The translations under genes were made by a program, and so were the position numbers. The notes under the pieces were generated by a model. That model saw only the letters and a program-made list of their open reading frames with translations, was not told the origin of the DNA and made no database searches. A stretch of DNA of 64,000 bases from Candidatus Leptofilum proximum (lineage in GTDB: Bacteria; Chloroflexota; Anaerolineae; Promineifilales; Promineifilaceae), in assembly GCA_016710325.1 (NCBI GenBank), contig JADJXK010000002.1:4898001-4962000 (forward strand), in the 5' to 3' direction. Of this stretch, positions 35,531 to 44,577 are shown piece by piece; within the stretch, counting starts at the first letter, position 1; each line of letters begins with the position of its first letter.

Positions 35531-35563
35531 GTCCGCGCTGACCGTTTCCCCAACCCTCCGTAC

Positions 35564-35592
35564 TTGCTATTGTTTTCTACACTCCTTATAAT
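35564..35592 (+). promoter_or_regulatory. Sigma-70-type promoter for the Calx-beta surface protein
   Basis: TTGCTA (35564-35569), a 17-bp spacer and TATAAT (35587-35592) lie about 118 nt before ATG 35711. The long leader shows no recognised motif. Confidence 0.7.
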
Positions 35593-35710
35593 CCCCATGT
35601 TCTGTAGGTGCAATTGATGTAATTATGTTATGTAATAAATACTGACGGCTGGAATTTGCTGATGTTTCCAAACTTCACCGTCCACCCTTCACAGGTTGAC
35701 CAAGGACGCC

Positions 35711-37534
35711 ATGGCAGGTTCTCCAAATAAACGTTTTTCTCGTGCAGCAATGATTTTGATGAGCTTCGCCATTGTACTCATTGCCGCACTTGCCTTCTTA
35801 CGGCTGACTCACCTCACCAACTCCCTTCAAGCACAAACGCTACCGGAGCTCCGGTTAAGCACCAGCAACTTAACCGTGGCCGAAAACGCAGGCACTGCCA
35901 CGCTGAATGTGACGGTGAATACCTCGCCTTCGGAAGTGATTACGGTAAGTTATGCCACGGCCAACGGTACGGCCGTTGCTGGCTCCGACTATGTGCAGGC
36001 CAGCGGCATCATTACCTTTGGCGTCAACGACACAACCCCCAAGCAGATCAGCATTACCATTCTGGATGATACGGCCGCTGAAGGCACCCAGTCCTTTTTG
36101 CTGCAGATTTTTAATCCCATAAGCGCCACGTTGGGCACGCCCAGTGTGGCCTCGATCAACATTACCGATAACGATTCCGGCGCGACGGCTACCCCACAAA
36201 TCTTTGCCGATGCCCAGGAGCCAAACAACAGCTTTAACGAGGCCGCCGAAACGGCCGCAGATGCCGCCGACCTCTGTAACTTAACCTTTTATCCGCCTGG
36301 CGATCAGGATTACTTCCGCTGGTGGGGCAAAGCGGGCATCACCTACATCGTGACCACCTCTGACCTGGCCGCTGGGCTGGATACCGTGCTGGACGTTTAC
36401 AACACCAACCAATCGCTCATTGCCACCAATGACGATGTCTCGACGGGTATTTTCCGCTCCGAGGTGCGCTTTACGGCCGGGTCCGATGGCTACTACTACG
36501 CCCGCGTAACCAATAAAACGCCGATAGATCCGGTTAATAAGCGGTACTGCTTTGCTGTCGATTCCTCCGTGCAGCCAACCAGCACCCCCCCGCCTGGCTT
36601 CCCCCCCGCGGCCGATGACTGCGAGTTTAACAGCAACATTGAAAACGCCTGCCTGTTTGTGGCCGGTGAAACCAAGCCAAATCTGAATTTTGTGCCTTCG
36701 CTGGGCAGTTCCCAAGACACCGACGTATTCAAAATGTGGGTGAAGCCTGGCATTTTCTACACCTGTGAGACGGTCATCCCGGCCGGGTCGGCGGCCGATA
36801 CCAATATGATATTCTGGGACAACAACGGCAATCCGTTTAACCCCTGGTTGGGCAATGACGATAAAGTTCCTGGTGGCCTGGATTTTGGCAGCCAGGTGAG
36901 TTATCTCGCTACTTACACCGGCTGGCTGTTTATTGTCGTCGGTCCGGTGAATGTGCCGCCGCTGGAGGAAGCGCCGCAGCATCAGTACGGCCTCACCTGC
37001 CTGGGGCTGGAATCCACGCCTACGCCGACCCCGTCGCCCACATCGGCGTTTACCGGGGGTGGTGGCGGTGGGACTGGTACCTTCCCGACCATCACGCCGC
37101 AGCCAACGGCCGCCTTCCCCACACCGTTCCCCACACCCACGCCCATCGATCTATCGGCATTTTTTACGCCAACGCCAGCACCACCGCCCGTAGTGCAGTT
37201 CCAGCCGCTGCCAACCTCCACCCCAGCTGGTGGGGGAACCCAGGCAGCCAATATTAACGTAACGCTGTATTACGACAGCAACAACAACTTCTTGCCTGAG
37301 CTGACGGAAGGCATTGTGAATGCGGCCGTTTCGCTCTACGACAACGGCACGGGTGAACTCATCTCGTTTGGCCATACCAACGAAACCGGCGTGGTGCGCT
37401 TTACCGGCGTCAATGCGGCCGGAGCGGTGCGCGTGGTGGTGCCCTTCCTGAACTACAGCCAGGTGGTGCTGGGCAGCAATGCTGACATTTTAGTGCGCGT
37501 TGCGCCGCAGCCACTGCCCATCGGCATTCCCTAA
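35711..37534 (+). CDS. Surface protein with Calx-beta, pre-peptidase-like and SdrD-B-like domains
   Basis: ATG 35711 follows AAGGA; a TTG at 35696 is unlikely. An N-terminal signal anchor (MILMSFAIVLIAALAFL) leads into a Calx-beta domain (residues ~30-145: NLTVAENAGTATLNVTV, GSDYVQASGIITF, TAAEGTQSF). Two PPC-like beta-sandwiches follow (DAQEPNNSFNEAAE and DDCEFNSNIENACLF). A Thr/Pro-rich stretch leads to a C-terminal SdrD B-like repeat (LYYDSNNNFLPELTEGIVNA). Such proteins are exported adhesins or scaffolds. The next gene starts 12 nt downstream, so the pair is probably an operon. Confidence 0.82.
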   Translation: MAGSPNKRFSRAAMILMSFAIVLIAALAFLRLTHLTNSLQAQTLPELRLSTSNLTVAENAGTATLNVTVNTSPSEVITVSYATANGTAVAGSDYVQASGIITFGVNDTTPKQISITILDDTAAEGTQSFLLQIFNPISATLGTPSVASINITDNDSGATATPQIFADAQEPNNSFNEAAETAADAADLCNLTFYPPGDQDYFRWWGKAGITYIVTTSDLAAGLDTVLDVYNTNQSLIATNDDVSTGIFRSEVRFTAGSDGYYYARVTNKTPIDPVNKRYCFAVDSSVQPTSTPPPGFPPAADDCEFNSNIENACLFVAGETKPNLNFVPSLGSSQDTDVFKMWVKPGIFYTCETVIPAGSAADTNMIFWDNNGNPFNPWLGNDDKVPGGLDFGSQVSYLATYTGWLFIVVGPVNVPPLEEAPQHQYGLTCLGLESTPTPTPSPTSAFTGGGGGGTGTFPTITPQPTAAFPTPFPTPTPIDLSAFFTPTPAPPPVVQFQPLPTSTPAGGGTQAANINVTLYYDSNNNFLPELTEGIVNAAVSLYDNGTGELISFGHTNETGVVRFTGVNAAGAVRVVVPFLNYSQVVLGSNADILVRVAPQPLPIGIP

Positions 37535-37546
37535 AAAGGTCCTTTT

Positions 37547-38932
37547 ATGACAAACGATCCGCAAAATATTCCGCCAGAAACCAGTTCCCGCGCCGCGTGG
37601 CGAGATTCGCTGTCGAATCCGGCCGTGCTGGTGGCCGGGGGTATTGCCCTGGTGGCCCTGCTGGCGGTGATTGTTTTGTCGGTGATTTTGATTCGCAGCG
37701 GGCGAGAGGATGAAGTGGATACGGCCGTTTCCGGCACCCCCACACCCTTTGGCAGCGAAGACGGCGGCCTGGCTGGTGAACCGCTGGTGGTGGGCATGAG
37801 CGATTCCGACACCATCTCCGTGACGCTGGATTCGCCAACGACCCTCAGCTTGCCGGGCCAGCAGTTTAACGTGCAAACCCAGGTGATTGGCGCGGACGGC
37901 ACCTGGACGCCCGCAGTGGATGAGGCGGGTACGGCCGTTTGGGTCTACGGCACCATCGTCAACTACGTGGTAGGCCTGCCCGATTTGGATGAGAACCGCG
38001 CCTTGCTGGAAGGGTTATCCCCCGGCGACGAGATCATGCTGGCCACCCGTGGCGGCACACGCTACACCTTCTCGTTCAACAGCCGCAGCACCGTGCCGGT
38101 GACCGACCGCAACGTGTTTGCCCAAAATACGCCGGGCATCACCCTGGTGCTGCTGGGCTCTGAAGGCACGGAGCGACTGGTGGTGAACGGCCGTTACGTC
38201 GTCTCCGAAGCCGACAACCAGACGGGCAACGTGGTGGGCCTGGGCGAAGCAGCGCAGCTGGAAAACATCCAGCTGACCGTTAACAGCACCACCTACATCG
38301 CCGACCGGGCCGAAATTCCGCCCGGCTTTGCCCTGTTTGTCGTCGATTACCAGATTCAAAACGTGGGTATGACGGCGATTGACAGCGGCAATTTGCAGTT
38401 AAGCCTGGTTGACAGTCTGGGCAACCAGTACGTCCTTAATCCATTGGCCACGCAGCTGGGCAACTTCCCGCCGCTAAGCGGCTTTTTAAACGCCAACCAG
38501 GTTGTCCAGGCTAGCGCTGGCTACCAGATTCCGTTGGGGCTGGTAAGTGACACCTTGAGCTGGGTGGTGACCAACACGCGGTCTGGGGCACAGGTTTACG
38601 TTTCACTGCCGTTCACTGGTGGCGCTTCAGCAGCGGCTGGCTCCTCAATTACCCTGGCGCGGGTGGACATATCGACAGATTTGATGAGTCTGAACCTGGG
38701 CGGGCAGGCCACCAATTTGGGGACGCAGCCAATTGTGATTACCGAGTCGGATGTGGCTTTACAAACGGAGGACGGCTCTATCTACCTGCTGCTGTCCACC
38801 AATCCACCGTTTCCCTGGACGGTGCCGCCCGGGCAGACGCTGCAATTTTTCCTCACCTACCAACGGCCGCCGACGGACACGGCCGTTTTCCGCGTACTCA
38901 ATCAGGGGTTCCAGCTAACCAATCTGCGCTAA
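37547..38932 (+). CDS. Membrane-anchored protein with a degenerate sortase-like fold
   Basis: The 461-residue protein has an N-terminal anchor (AVLVAGGIALVALLAVIVLSVILI). Around residues 75-220 the chain follows the sortase strand order: GTAVWVYGTIVNYV, LSPGDEIMLATRGGTRYTF, VPVTDRNVF, TPGITLVLLG, ERLVVNGRYVV. In class E-type sortases the matching positions are the catalytic His (here Thr in GTIV), Cys (here Leu in LVLL) and Arg (here Asn in LVVNG), so all three appear lost. The C-terminal part looks like a DUF4352-type immunoglobulin-like domain. It follows the Calx-beta protein by 12 nt. The fold is inferred from pattern only. Confidence 0.6.
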   Translation: MTNDPQNIPPETSSRAAWRDSLSNPAVLVAGGIALVALLAVIVLSVILIRSGREDEVDTAVSGTPTPFGSEDGGLAGEPLVVGMSDSDTISVTLDSPTTLSLPGQQFNVQTQVIGADGTWTPAVDEAGTAVWVYGTIVNYVVGLPDLDENRALLEGLSPGDEIMLATRGGTRYTFSFNSRSTVPVTDRNVFAQNTPGITLVLLGSEGTERLVVNGRYVVSEADNQTGNVVGLGEAAQLENIQLTVNSTTYIADRAEIPPGFALFVVDYQIQNVGMTAIDSGNLQLSLVDSLGNQYVLNPLATQLGNFPPLSGFLNANQVVQASAGYQIPLGLVSDTLSWVVTNTRSGAQVYVSLPFTGGASAAAGSSITLARVDISTDLMSLNLGGQATNLGTQPIVITESDVALQTEDGSIYLLLSTNPPFPWTVPPGQTLQFFLTYQRPPTDTAVFRVLNQGFQLTNLR

Positions 38933-38950
38933 GTTTCGTTTGGTGATTCT

Positions 38951-38986
38951 GGCAACGCGTAAAACGTGATGTTCACGTTTCACGCC
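38951..38986. repeat. GTGAAACG-type inverted repeat after the sortase-like gene
   Basis: GGCAACGCGTAAAACGTGA is followed by TTCACGTTTCACGCC. Same CACGTTTCACG family as 47315-47378, 53412-53482 and 59323-59380. Confidence 0.7.
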
Positions 38987-39019
38987 GCACCCCACGAAAT
39001 CCTTGACATCCAGCCTGGT

Positions 39020-39511
39020 TCAGTGCTGCCCGTTCCCGTTGACGATGAACTCCATCGACGATTTTGACCGCGTGCCTCGGCTGGTGTAATAGAGCCCCAG
39101 GCCGATGACAATGGTTAGCACGGCCAGCGCCAATCCGCCAAGCTGGAGTGGGCCGACAAACGGCCGTTCAAATTGCGGCTGCACATGGGTGCCAATGCGA
39201 ATCAGGTCAGACAGGCCGGTGACGTAGGCAAACACCAGGCCGGTGGCCGCCAGCCGTACGCCAATGTCGGCCTGGAGGGAGCGTGGTGTTTCTTGCCGTT
39301 GGGCATTGAGGTATAAAAACAGTGAAAGCGTCAGGGCAGTGAGGCCCACCAGCAGTTGGAGCATCTGCACCACGCCGAAACCCGGCGTAATGTCCAGGCC
39401 AATAAACTCGGCCGCCAGCGATAAGACGATTAGGACGAGGCCAGTGACAAACAGGGTCAGTGTGACAGTGCGCCTCACTTTGGCGGCCCTGTCGTTCTTT
39501 CCATTACTCAT
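39020..39511 (-). CDS. Uncharacterised four-helix membrane protein
   Basis: ATG 39511 (MSNGKNDRAAKVRRTV) has GGAG 7 nt upstream. About four hydrophobic helices are visible in 163 residues: LTLFVTGLVLIVLSLAAEFI, VVQMLQLLVGLTALTLSLFL, LAATGLVFAYVTGLSDLI and LGGLALAVLTIVIGLGLYY. No family recognised. The frame extends through the tRNA-Pro to 39781, which is excluded as coding. Confidence 0.65.
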   Translation of the reverse strand: MSNGKNDRAAKVRRTVTLTLFVTGLVLIVLSLAAEFIGLDITPGFGVVQMLQLLVGLTALTLSLFLYLNAQRQETPRSLQADIGVRLAATGLVFAYVTGLSDLIRIGTHVQPQFERPFVGPLQLGGLALAVLTIVIGLGLYYTSRGTRSKSSMEFIVNGNGQH

Positions 39512-39597
39512 TGTTATCTCCATCTTCCCAAATGCAGATTGTGCATAAACAGAAAACGCCACGTAAGGCACGCGGCGTTTCTTCTCGTTTCCTCTGG

Positions 39598-39671
39598 TCG
39601 GGGCAGCGGGATTCGAACCCACGACCTCTTCAACCCCATTGAAGCGCGCTACCAAGCTGCGCCATGCCCCG
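39598..39671 (-). tRNA. tRNA-Pro(GGG)
   Basis: Read on the minus strand: acceptor CGGGGCA/TGCCCCG with discriminator A, D arm GCGCAGCTTGGTAGCGC, anticodon stem CTTCA/TGAAG with loop ATGGGGT (anticodon GGG), and T arm GTGGGTTCGAATCCCGC. It decodes CCC (and CCU). Confidence 0.95.
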
Positions 39672-39682
39672 ACGGCCCCGGC

Positions 39683-39711
39683 ATTATAGCAAAACGGCAG
39701 GGGGCAAGCAA
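39683..39711 (-). promoter_or_regulatory. Sigma-70-type promoter of tRNA-Pro
   Basis: On the minus strand TTGCTT, a 17-bp spacer and TATAAT lie 11 nt before the tRNA 5' end. Confidence 0.75.
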
Positions 39712-39849
39712 ATGAATATTCGCCATCATCTGTTTGCACGCCCTGGGGCTTGCCAATACACTTTTGCCGGGAATGGATCAAAAAATATGCCAGGGTAAAC
39801 GTCTAATTATTTGATAGGGAGCTGACGGATTGGCAAAAAGGAAGATGAA

Positions 39850-40383
39850 ATGAGAACGGTTTTTGTTGTGTGTTTGGTGCTGTTGTTGGCGGCAGCTTGT
39901 GGGGCAGAAACGCCTGAGGAGGATACGGCCGTTACCCCCCTCTCTGAACGGGACATGACGGTGAGTGCCCTCACCACCGCCATTGCCGCCAGTGCGGAAC
40001 CGCCCTTTGATCCGACGGCGCTGCGGGGAAATTTGGAGACGGCCGTTGCCCTCTGGAATGATCAGGCAGTAGCCAGTTACCAGGTGACCATCAACCACCG
40101 TCAGCCCACCTGGGACACCCAGTACATCACCATCACCGTGGAGGACGGTGCAGTGACAGACACCAGCCAAACCTGTTACCCGGCGCAAAACTGCGTCTTG
40201 CGTGATGTCGATCCGCAAACCTTGACCATTGAGGCGCTGTTTCAAACGGCCGAATTTGTCCTGGGCCTGAACGATCCGGAAACCGAAATGACCTTTAACA
40301 AGACCTACGGCTACCCCAACGCCGTCATCTACGAAGATGCCAGCTGGGTGGTCAACGATTTTAAACCGCTCGAAAATGAATGA
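39850..40383 (+). CDS. DUF6174-like lipoprotein
   Basis: The 177-residue product has a lipoprotein signal (MRTVFVVCLVLLLAAACG) with the acylated Cys near residue 17. The mature part has the pattern ASYQVTINHRQPTWDTQYITITVEDGAV, resembling the DUF6174 family of small envelope proteins. Function unknown. It precedes the peptide-permease genes by 128 nt, separated by a G-rich repeat, and does not resemble a substrate-binding protein. Confidence 0.7.
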   Translation: MRTVFVVCLVLLLAAACGAETPEEDTAVTPLSERDMTVSALTTAIAASAEPPFDPTALRGNLETAVALWNDQAVASYQVTINHRQPTWDTQYITITVEDGAVTDTSQTCYPAQNCVLRDVDPQTLTIEALFQTAEFVLGLNDPETEMTFNKTYGYPNAVIYEDASWVVNDFKPLENE

Positions 40384-40409
40384 CCCTGTAGTTTACAATC
40401 ATGTAATTA

Positions 40410-40488
40410 CCCTCACCGCAGCCCTCTCCCTATCAGGGAGCGGGAGCCAGTTTCCTCCCCCTCGCAGGGGAAGGGTTAGGGTGGGGGT
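40410..40488. repeat. C/G-rich inverted repeats before the permease operon
   Basis: CTCCC/GGGAG (near 40425) and CCCCCTCGCAGGGG (near 40456) are followed by AAGGGTTAGGGTGGGGGTTA, whose complement CCCACCCTAACCC occurs at 30501. The tract starts shortly after the lipoprotein stop. Confidence 0.6.
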
Positions 40489-40511
40489 TAAATAGACGAC
40501 GGAGCAACCAT

Positions 40512-41462
40512 GTGGCCCGATTAATTACCCGCAAGTTACTGCTGATTCTGCTCTTTTTGCCCCTGCTGAATTTTGTCGGCTATACCTACGCCCAGGTGCA
40601 TCCCCGGCTGTTTGCCTCGCCGCTGGGCAATGCCGTGTCGGCCAACTTTGCGCCGTACCCGAGCTATCTGAAGGGCCTGCTGCTAGACGGAAACCTGGGG
40701 CGAGTGGATCGGGTGCCAGTGGCCGAGATTTTGTTTGGGCCGGTGCAGCACAGCCTGGTGCTGGTGGGTTTTGCCCTGGTAACCGCCATTGTGCTGGGCA
40801 TCCTGCTGGGCCTCCTTTCCGTCTCGCCCCGCTCCAAGCGGATGAGCACCTCTGGCCTGTTTGTGCTGGCCGCTGGTTCGTCTATGCCCGGCTTTTTGCT
40901 GGGCGGCGTGCTGCTGTCCATCATGGTATACCTGCTCTTTTTCACCGATGCCAACCGGACCTTTTTGCCGATCAGCGGCTATGGACTGGATGAACATCTG
41001 ATTTTGCCAGTGCTGGTGCTGGCCATCCAGCCGACGCTGCACCTGGCCAAGGTGGTGGCCGGGCTGCTGGAAAATGAGCTGCAAAAGGATTACATCCAGG
41101 TAGCGCGCAGCAAGGGGCTGAGCTGGCCGCGGCTGCTGTGGTCCCACGCCCTGCCCAACATGATGTCGCCCATCCTGGTCACCATCGGCGAGTCGGTGCG
41201 GCTGATGGTGGGGGCGCTGGTGATTATCGAGGCGGTGTTTATCTGGCCGGGCATTGGCCGCATCTTTTTGTTTACCATTGGCCTGCGTCTGGATGCCCGC
41301 CCGCCGGGGGTTTACTTTGGCAATCCGCCGCTGCTGGCGGCCATTGCCGTGGTGCTGGGCGCCATTTTGCTGCTGGCGGACTTGTTGTTCAGCGTGCTGG
41401 CCTACTCGTTTGACCCGCGCCTGAGCCAGACGGAAGATGAGCTGGAAACGGCCGTCGCCTAA
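40512..41462 (+). CDS. Dipeptide/oligopeptide ABC transporter permease, DppB type
   Basis: The GTG start is 7 nt after GGAG. The ~316-residue permease has six hydrophobic helices, with the EAA-loop segment VARSKGLSWPRLLWSHALPN and the following LVIIEAVFIWPGIG typical of DppB/OppB. It forms the translocation pore with the DppC-type protein. The next gene starts 11 nt downstream. Confidence 0.88.
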   Translation: MARLITRKLLLILLFLPLLNFVGYTYAQVHPRLFASPLGNAVSANFAPYPSYLKGLLLDGNLGRVDRVPVAEILFGPVQHSLVLVGFALVTAIVLGILLGLLSVSPRSKRMSTSGLFVLAAGSSMPGFLLGGVLLSIMVYLLFFTDANRTFLPISGYGLDEHLILPVLVLAIQPTLHLAKVVAGLLENELQKDYIQVARSKGLSWPRLLWSHALPNMMSPILVTIGESVRLMVGALVIIEAVFIWPGIGRIFLFTIGLRLDARPPGVYFGNPPLLAAIAVVLGAILLLADLLFSVLAYSFDPRLSQTEDELETAVA

Positions 41463-41473
41463 CGGGAATTACA

Positions 41474-42463
41474 ATGCCAAAAATTACGAACCGAAACATT
41501 CCGCTGCTGGTTGGGCTTGGCCTGACGACACTCTTCTTGCTGGTGGCCATTTTTGGTGCCAGCCTGGCCACCTACGACCCAATGCGCGTCTTTAACGAGC
41601 TGGTCGAAGTGGATGGCCAGCCGCGTTACCCCAGCCGCAATCCCGTGCCACCGCTGGCCGCCCCTGAATTTCCCCTGGGCACCGACAACGCCGGGCGTGA
41701 CCTGCTCACCCGGCTGCTGTATGCCGTGCGGCCCACGCTCATTTTGTGTTTTGTCATCGCCGCGCTGCGCATTGTGATTGGTGTGCTCCTGGGGTTGGTG
41801 GCGGGCTGGTTTGGTGGGCTGGCCGAGCGCGTCATCGATGTGCTCACCGGGGCCAGCCTGGCGATTCCCATCTTAATATTTGCCCTGGCGGTGATCTCGT
41901 TTTTGGGCGAGCCGACGTTGTGGACCTTTATCGTGGCCCTGGTGGCGACGGGGTGGGCGAATACGGCCGTCTTCGTCAAAAACACCACGCTGGTGACCAA
42001 ACAATCGCCGTACATTGAAGGGGCACGAGCGGTGGGGGTACGGCCGTTTGGCATCCTGCGCCGCTATATCATGCCCCAGCTCTGGCCCGCCTTGCCCGCC
42101 CAAATCGCCTTTGAGCTCAGCGCCAGCCTTTTGGTGGTGGCCGAACTCGGTTTCCTGGGTCTTTTCATCGGTGAGGCGTTTGTGCGCCTGTCTGAAGACC
42201 CCAACAGCGGCGGTACCATCCCGGTAGGGCTCACCGCCAGCTTCCCGGAACTGGCGCAAATGCTGTCCGACTTCTGGTCCAAAATGATTATTTCCCCCTG
42301 GGAGATCGCCATCGTGGGCTTTGTGATTTTCCTGCAAATTTTTGCCTTCAACATGCTGGGCGAAGGGCTGCGCCGCCAGATGGACGTGACGCGCCCGCGC
42401 CGCATCTGGTGGCGGCGCCGCCAGGCCGAGCTGGTTACGCCGCAGCCGGTGAAGGCTGTTTGA
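41474..42463 (+). CDS. Dipeptide/oligopeptide ABC transporter permease, DppC type
   Basis: The 329-residue permease carries the DppC family signature FPLGTDNAGRDLLTRLLYAV and the EAA loop EGARAVGVRPFGILRRYIMPQ. About six hydrophobic helices are present. It pairs with the upstream DppB-type permease. The stop TGA is followed by the split GTGAAAAGT repeat and the IS5-like element, which separates it from the two ATPase genes. Confidence 0.9.
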   Translation: MPKITNRNIPLLVGLGLTTLFLLVAIFGASLATYDPMRVFNELVEVDGQPRYPSRNPVPPLAAPEFPLGTDNAGRDLLTRLLYAVRPTLILCFVIAALRIVIGVLLGLVAGWFGGLAERVIDVLTGASLAIPILIFALAVISFLGEPTLWTFIVALVATGWANTAVFVKNTTLVTKQSPYIEGARAVGVRPFGILRRYIMPQLWPALPAQIAFELSASLLVVAELGFLGLFIGEAFVRLSEDPNSGGTIPVGLTASFPELAQMLSDFWSKMIISPWEIAIVGFVIFLQIFAFNMLGEGLRRQMDVTRPRRIWWRRRQAELVTPQPVKAV

Positions 42464-42514
42464 GGAGTAAAAAGTGAAAAGTAATAAGTGAAAAGTGGCT
42501 GCTACTTATCACTA

Positions 42515-43512
42515 GAGTTGTTCCTTAATAATTGAGATTGAAGTTCCAGAGACCAGCGGCAATGCCAATCACGTCATCCTCAAAAGACTTTCTGTGGTTA
42601 CGAAATCGATGCACAAGAATATTGTATCGCTTCAAACCACAGATCGCGTTTTCAACCAATATTCTGATTTGACTCAACGCTTTATTGTCAGCTTTTTGTT
42701 CGGTTGATAAGGTGGTCACAGGGTTCTTCTTACTTTTACGTGGCTTTTTGTGGGGGATATGAATCTCTTCTCCCACATAATCGGCGAGAATGCCCTGATA
42801 GCCTAAATCAACTAAGACTGCCATGAATTCAAACCAAGCTTGTTCTGGCGGAAACTCCTCTTTAAGCATGGTGTAATCATGAACATGTCCGGCAAAGGTC
42901 CGTCCCAGGAAAAGAATCGTTTTGTTCAAAGCCGTTATCACCGTGTTTTTAAGCGTGTGTCTTTTTTTGCCACTGTAATGTTCACGCTGCTCTTGGTTAT
43001 CCTGGGGACGGCGATAGCTCCTTTCGGTGACATCAATCAGAATCGTGTCCATACCAGCCAGTGCTTCGAGTAAATCGTCTGGCGTGGCAAACTCACGAGG
43101 GGGCATGACCTCCAGGTGAACCAGGGTTTGATATAAAACAGGGACTAACTTATACAGGTTTTCATTCGCTTTGGACCGGGCCATGTTGAATTGAGTGCCT
43201 AACACATCGAAGGTGGGATAAACCTTGAAATAGTAGAGCAGAAACAACAATTTATCTCGCATCGTGGGCAAAGCACCTTTTCGGCCACCGCCTGGACGCC
43301 GTTGACGCACACCGGCTGCGCTACCGTCTTGATAGGCTTGCCATTGCATCTTGGTGTAAGTCATGAAAAATACTTCTAGTAAAATCTCGAATTGTGTTTC
43401 TGATACGCCGGTTAAAGCACGCATATGACGATCATCACGAATTTGTAGGCTCATTTAGTTTTCTCCAGCTGAATTGGCTGGAATTTACCCGTTTTTTAAT
43501 TAGGAACAACTC
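42515..43512 (-). mobile_element. IS5-like insertion sequence
   Basis: The ~998-bp element has imperfect inverted ends starting GAGTTGTTCCT at both sides, flanked by a TA dinucleotide at each side (42513-42514 and 43513-43514), matching the short TA-type target duplications of IS5-group elements. It encodes a single complete transposase and contains no ACGGCCGT palindrome. Confidence 0.85.
42525..43454 (-). CDS. IS5-like DDE transposase
   Basis: The 309-residue protein has an N-terminal helix-turn-helix-like region (RDKLLFLLYYFKVYPTFDVL) and a DDE core with Asp in ILIDVTERSYRRP (near 138), YSGKKRHTLKNTV and Asp in LVDLGYQGI (near 216), and Glu in RILVENAICGLKRYN (near 265), matching DDE_Tnp_4-type transposases. 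The frame is complete. Confidence 0.88.
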   Translation of the reverse strand: MSLQIRDDRHMRALTGVSETQFEILLEVFFMTYTKMQWQAYQDGSAAGVRQRRPGGGRKGALPTMRDKLLFLLYYFKVYPTFDVLGTQFNMARSKANENLYKLVPVLYQTLVHLEVMPPREFATPDDLLEALAGMDTILIDVTERSYRRPQDNQEQREHYSGKKRHTLKNTVITALNKTILFLGRTFAGHVHDYTMLKEEFPPEQAWFEFMAVLVDLGYQGILADYVGEEIHIPHKKPRKSKKNPVTTLSTEQKADNKALSQIRILVENAICGLKRYNILVHRFRNHRKSFEDDVIGIAAGLWNFNLNY

Positions 43513-43545
43513 TACTTTTTACTTTTCACTTTTCACTAAAAAACT

Positions 43546-44577
43546 ATGACAACACTACTCGAAGTTAAAAACCTCGTGACCCGCTTTTACGTGCCCGATG
43601 GCGTGGTGCACGCTGTGAACGGCATCTCGTACACACTGGACAAAGGCGAATCGCTGGCCCTGGTGGGCGAAAGCGGCTGCGGCAAGTCGGTGAGCGCGCT
43701 GTCGCTACTGGGGCTGGTACCCTCGCCGCCGGGAGTGGTGGAGCAGGGCGAAGTGCTGTTCCAGGACATTGACCTGCTGCAGCAGAGCGAGCGGCAGCTG
43801 CGCCACGTGCGCGGCGGGGAAATTGGCATGGTGTTTCAAGATCCGATGACTTCGCTCAATCCGGTGCTGACGGTGGGCAAACAGCTGGTGGAAGGCATTC
43901 GGCTGCACCTGGGGTTGGCAACGGCCGCTGCCCAAAAACGCGCCATCGAACTGCTCAACCTGGTGGGCATCCCCGATGCGGCCAACCGCCTGAACGATTA
44001 CCCGCACCAGTTTTCCGGCGGGCAGCGCCAGCGCATCATGATTGCCATGGCCCTCGCCTGCGATCCGGTCCTGCTCATCGCCGACGAGCCAACGACCGCG
44101 CTGGACGTGACCATCCAGGCGCAAATCATCAGCCTGGTGAAGCAGCTGAAGGAAAAGCTGGGCATGTCGGTCATCTGGATTACGCACGATCTCGGCGTGG
44201 TGGCCAGCCTGGTGGACAAGGTGGCCGTGATGTACGCCGGGTTTATCGTGGAAATGGCCCGCGTGGTGGATTTGTACAGCGAGACCAGCCATCCCTACAC
44301 GCTGGGGCTGCTGGAATCGCTGCCCAAGGTGGATGCCAAAGAGCGGCAGCGGCTGATCCCTATCGAGGGCACGCCGCCAGACCTGCGCGAAGAGGCGGAT
44401 CACTGCCCCTTTGCGCCGCGCTGCCGCTTTGCCATTGGCCACTGCTGGCAAGAGAACCCGCCGCTGGAGCCCATCGGGCCGCAGCATTCGGTGGCCTGCT
44501 GGCGCTGGGACGTGGTACAGAAGGCAGCGGTGCAAGGTGCGGCTCAGAAAGACCAGCTGGCGGAGGTGGGGGCATGA
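43546..44577 (+). CDS. Dipeptide/oligopeptide ABC transporter ATPase, DppD type
   Basis: The 343-residue ATPase has Walker A GESGCGKSVSAL (near 38), signature SGGQRQRIM (near 153), Walker B LLIADEPTTALD (near 175) and H-loop THDLG. The C-terminal oligopeptide region holds the Cys cluster CPFAPRCRFAIGHC with a later CWRW, typical of DppD/OppD. It overlaps the DppF gene by 4 nt (ATGA). The IS upstream leaves it possibly without the promoter of the permease genes. Confidence 0.92.
   Translation: MTTLLEVKNLVTRFYVPDGVVHAVNGISYTLDKGESLALVGESGCGKSVSALSLLGLVPSPPGVVEQGEVLFQDIDLLQQSERQLRHVRGGEIGMVFQDPMTSLNPVLTVGKQLVEGIRLHLGLATAAAQKRAIELLNLVGIPDAANRLNDYPHQFSGGQRQRIMIAMALACDPVLLIADEPTTALDVTIQAQIISLVKQLKEKLGMSVIWITHDLGVVASLVDKVAVMYAGFIVEMARVVDLYSETSHPYTLGLLESLPKVDAKERQRLIPIEGTPPDLREEADHCPFAPRCRFAIGHCWQENPPLEPIGPQHSVACWRWDVVQKAAVQGAAQKDQLAEVGA

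Larger units (their letters stand above)
42465..43540. repeat. GTGAAAAGT inverted repeat split by the IS5-like element
   Basis: Left part (42465-42514) reads AAAAGTGAAAAGTAATAAGTG and so on. Right part (43513-43540) is ACTTTTTACTTTTCACTTTT. They would form one hairpin directly after the dppC stop if the insertion were removed. Confidence 0.75.

Noticed and set aside
39512..39781. N-terminal extension of the small membrane protein to 39781
   Set aside because: The frame passes through tRNA-Pro and its promoter.
39850..40383. Substrate-binding protein of the peptide transporter
   Set aside because: Too short (177 residues) and of a different fold type.
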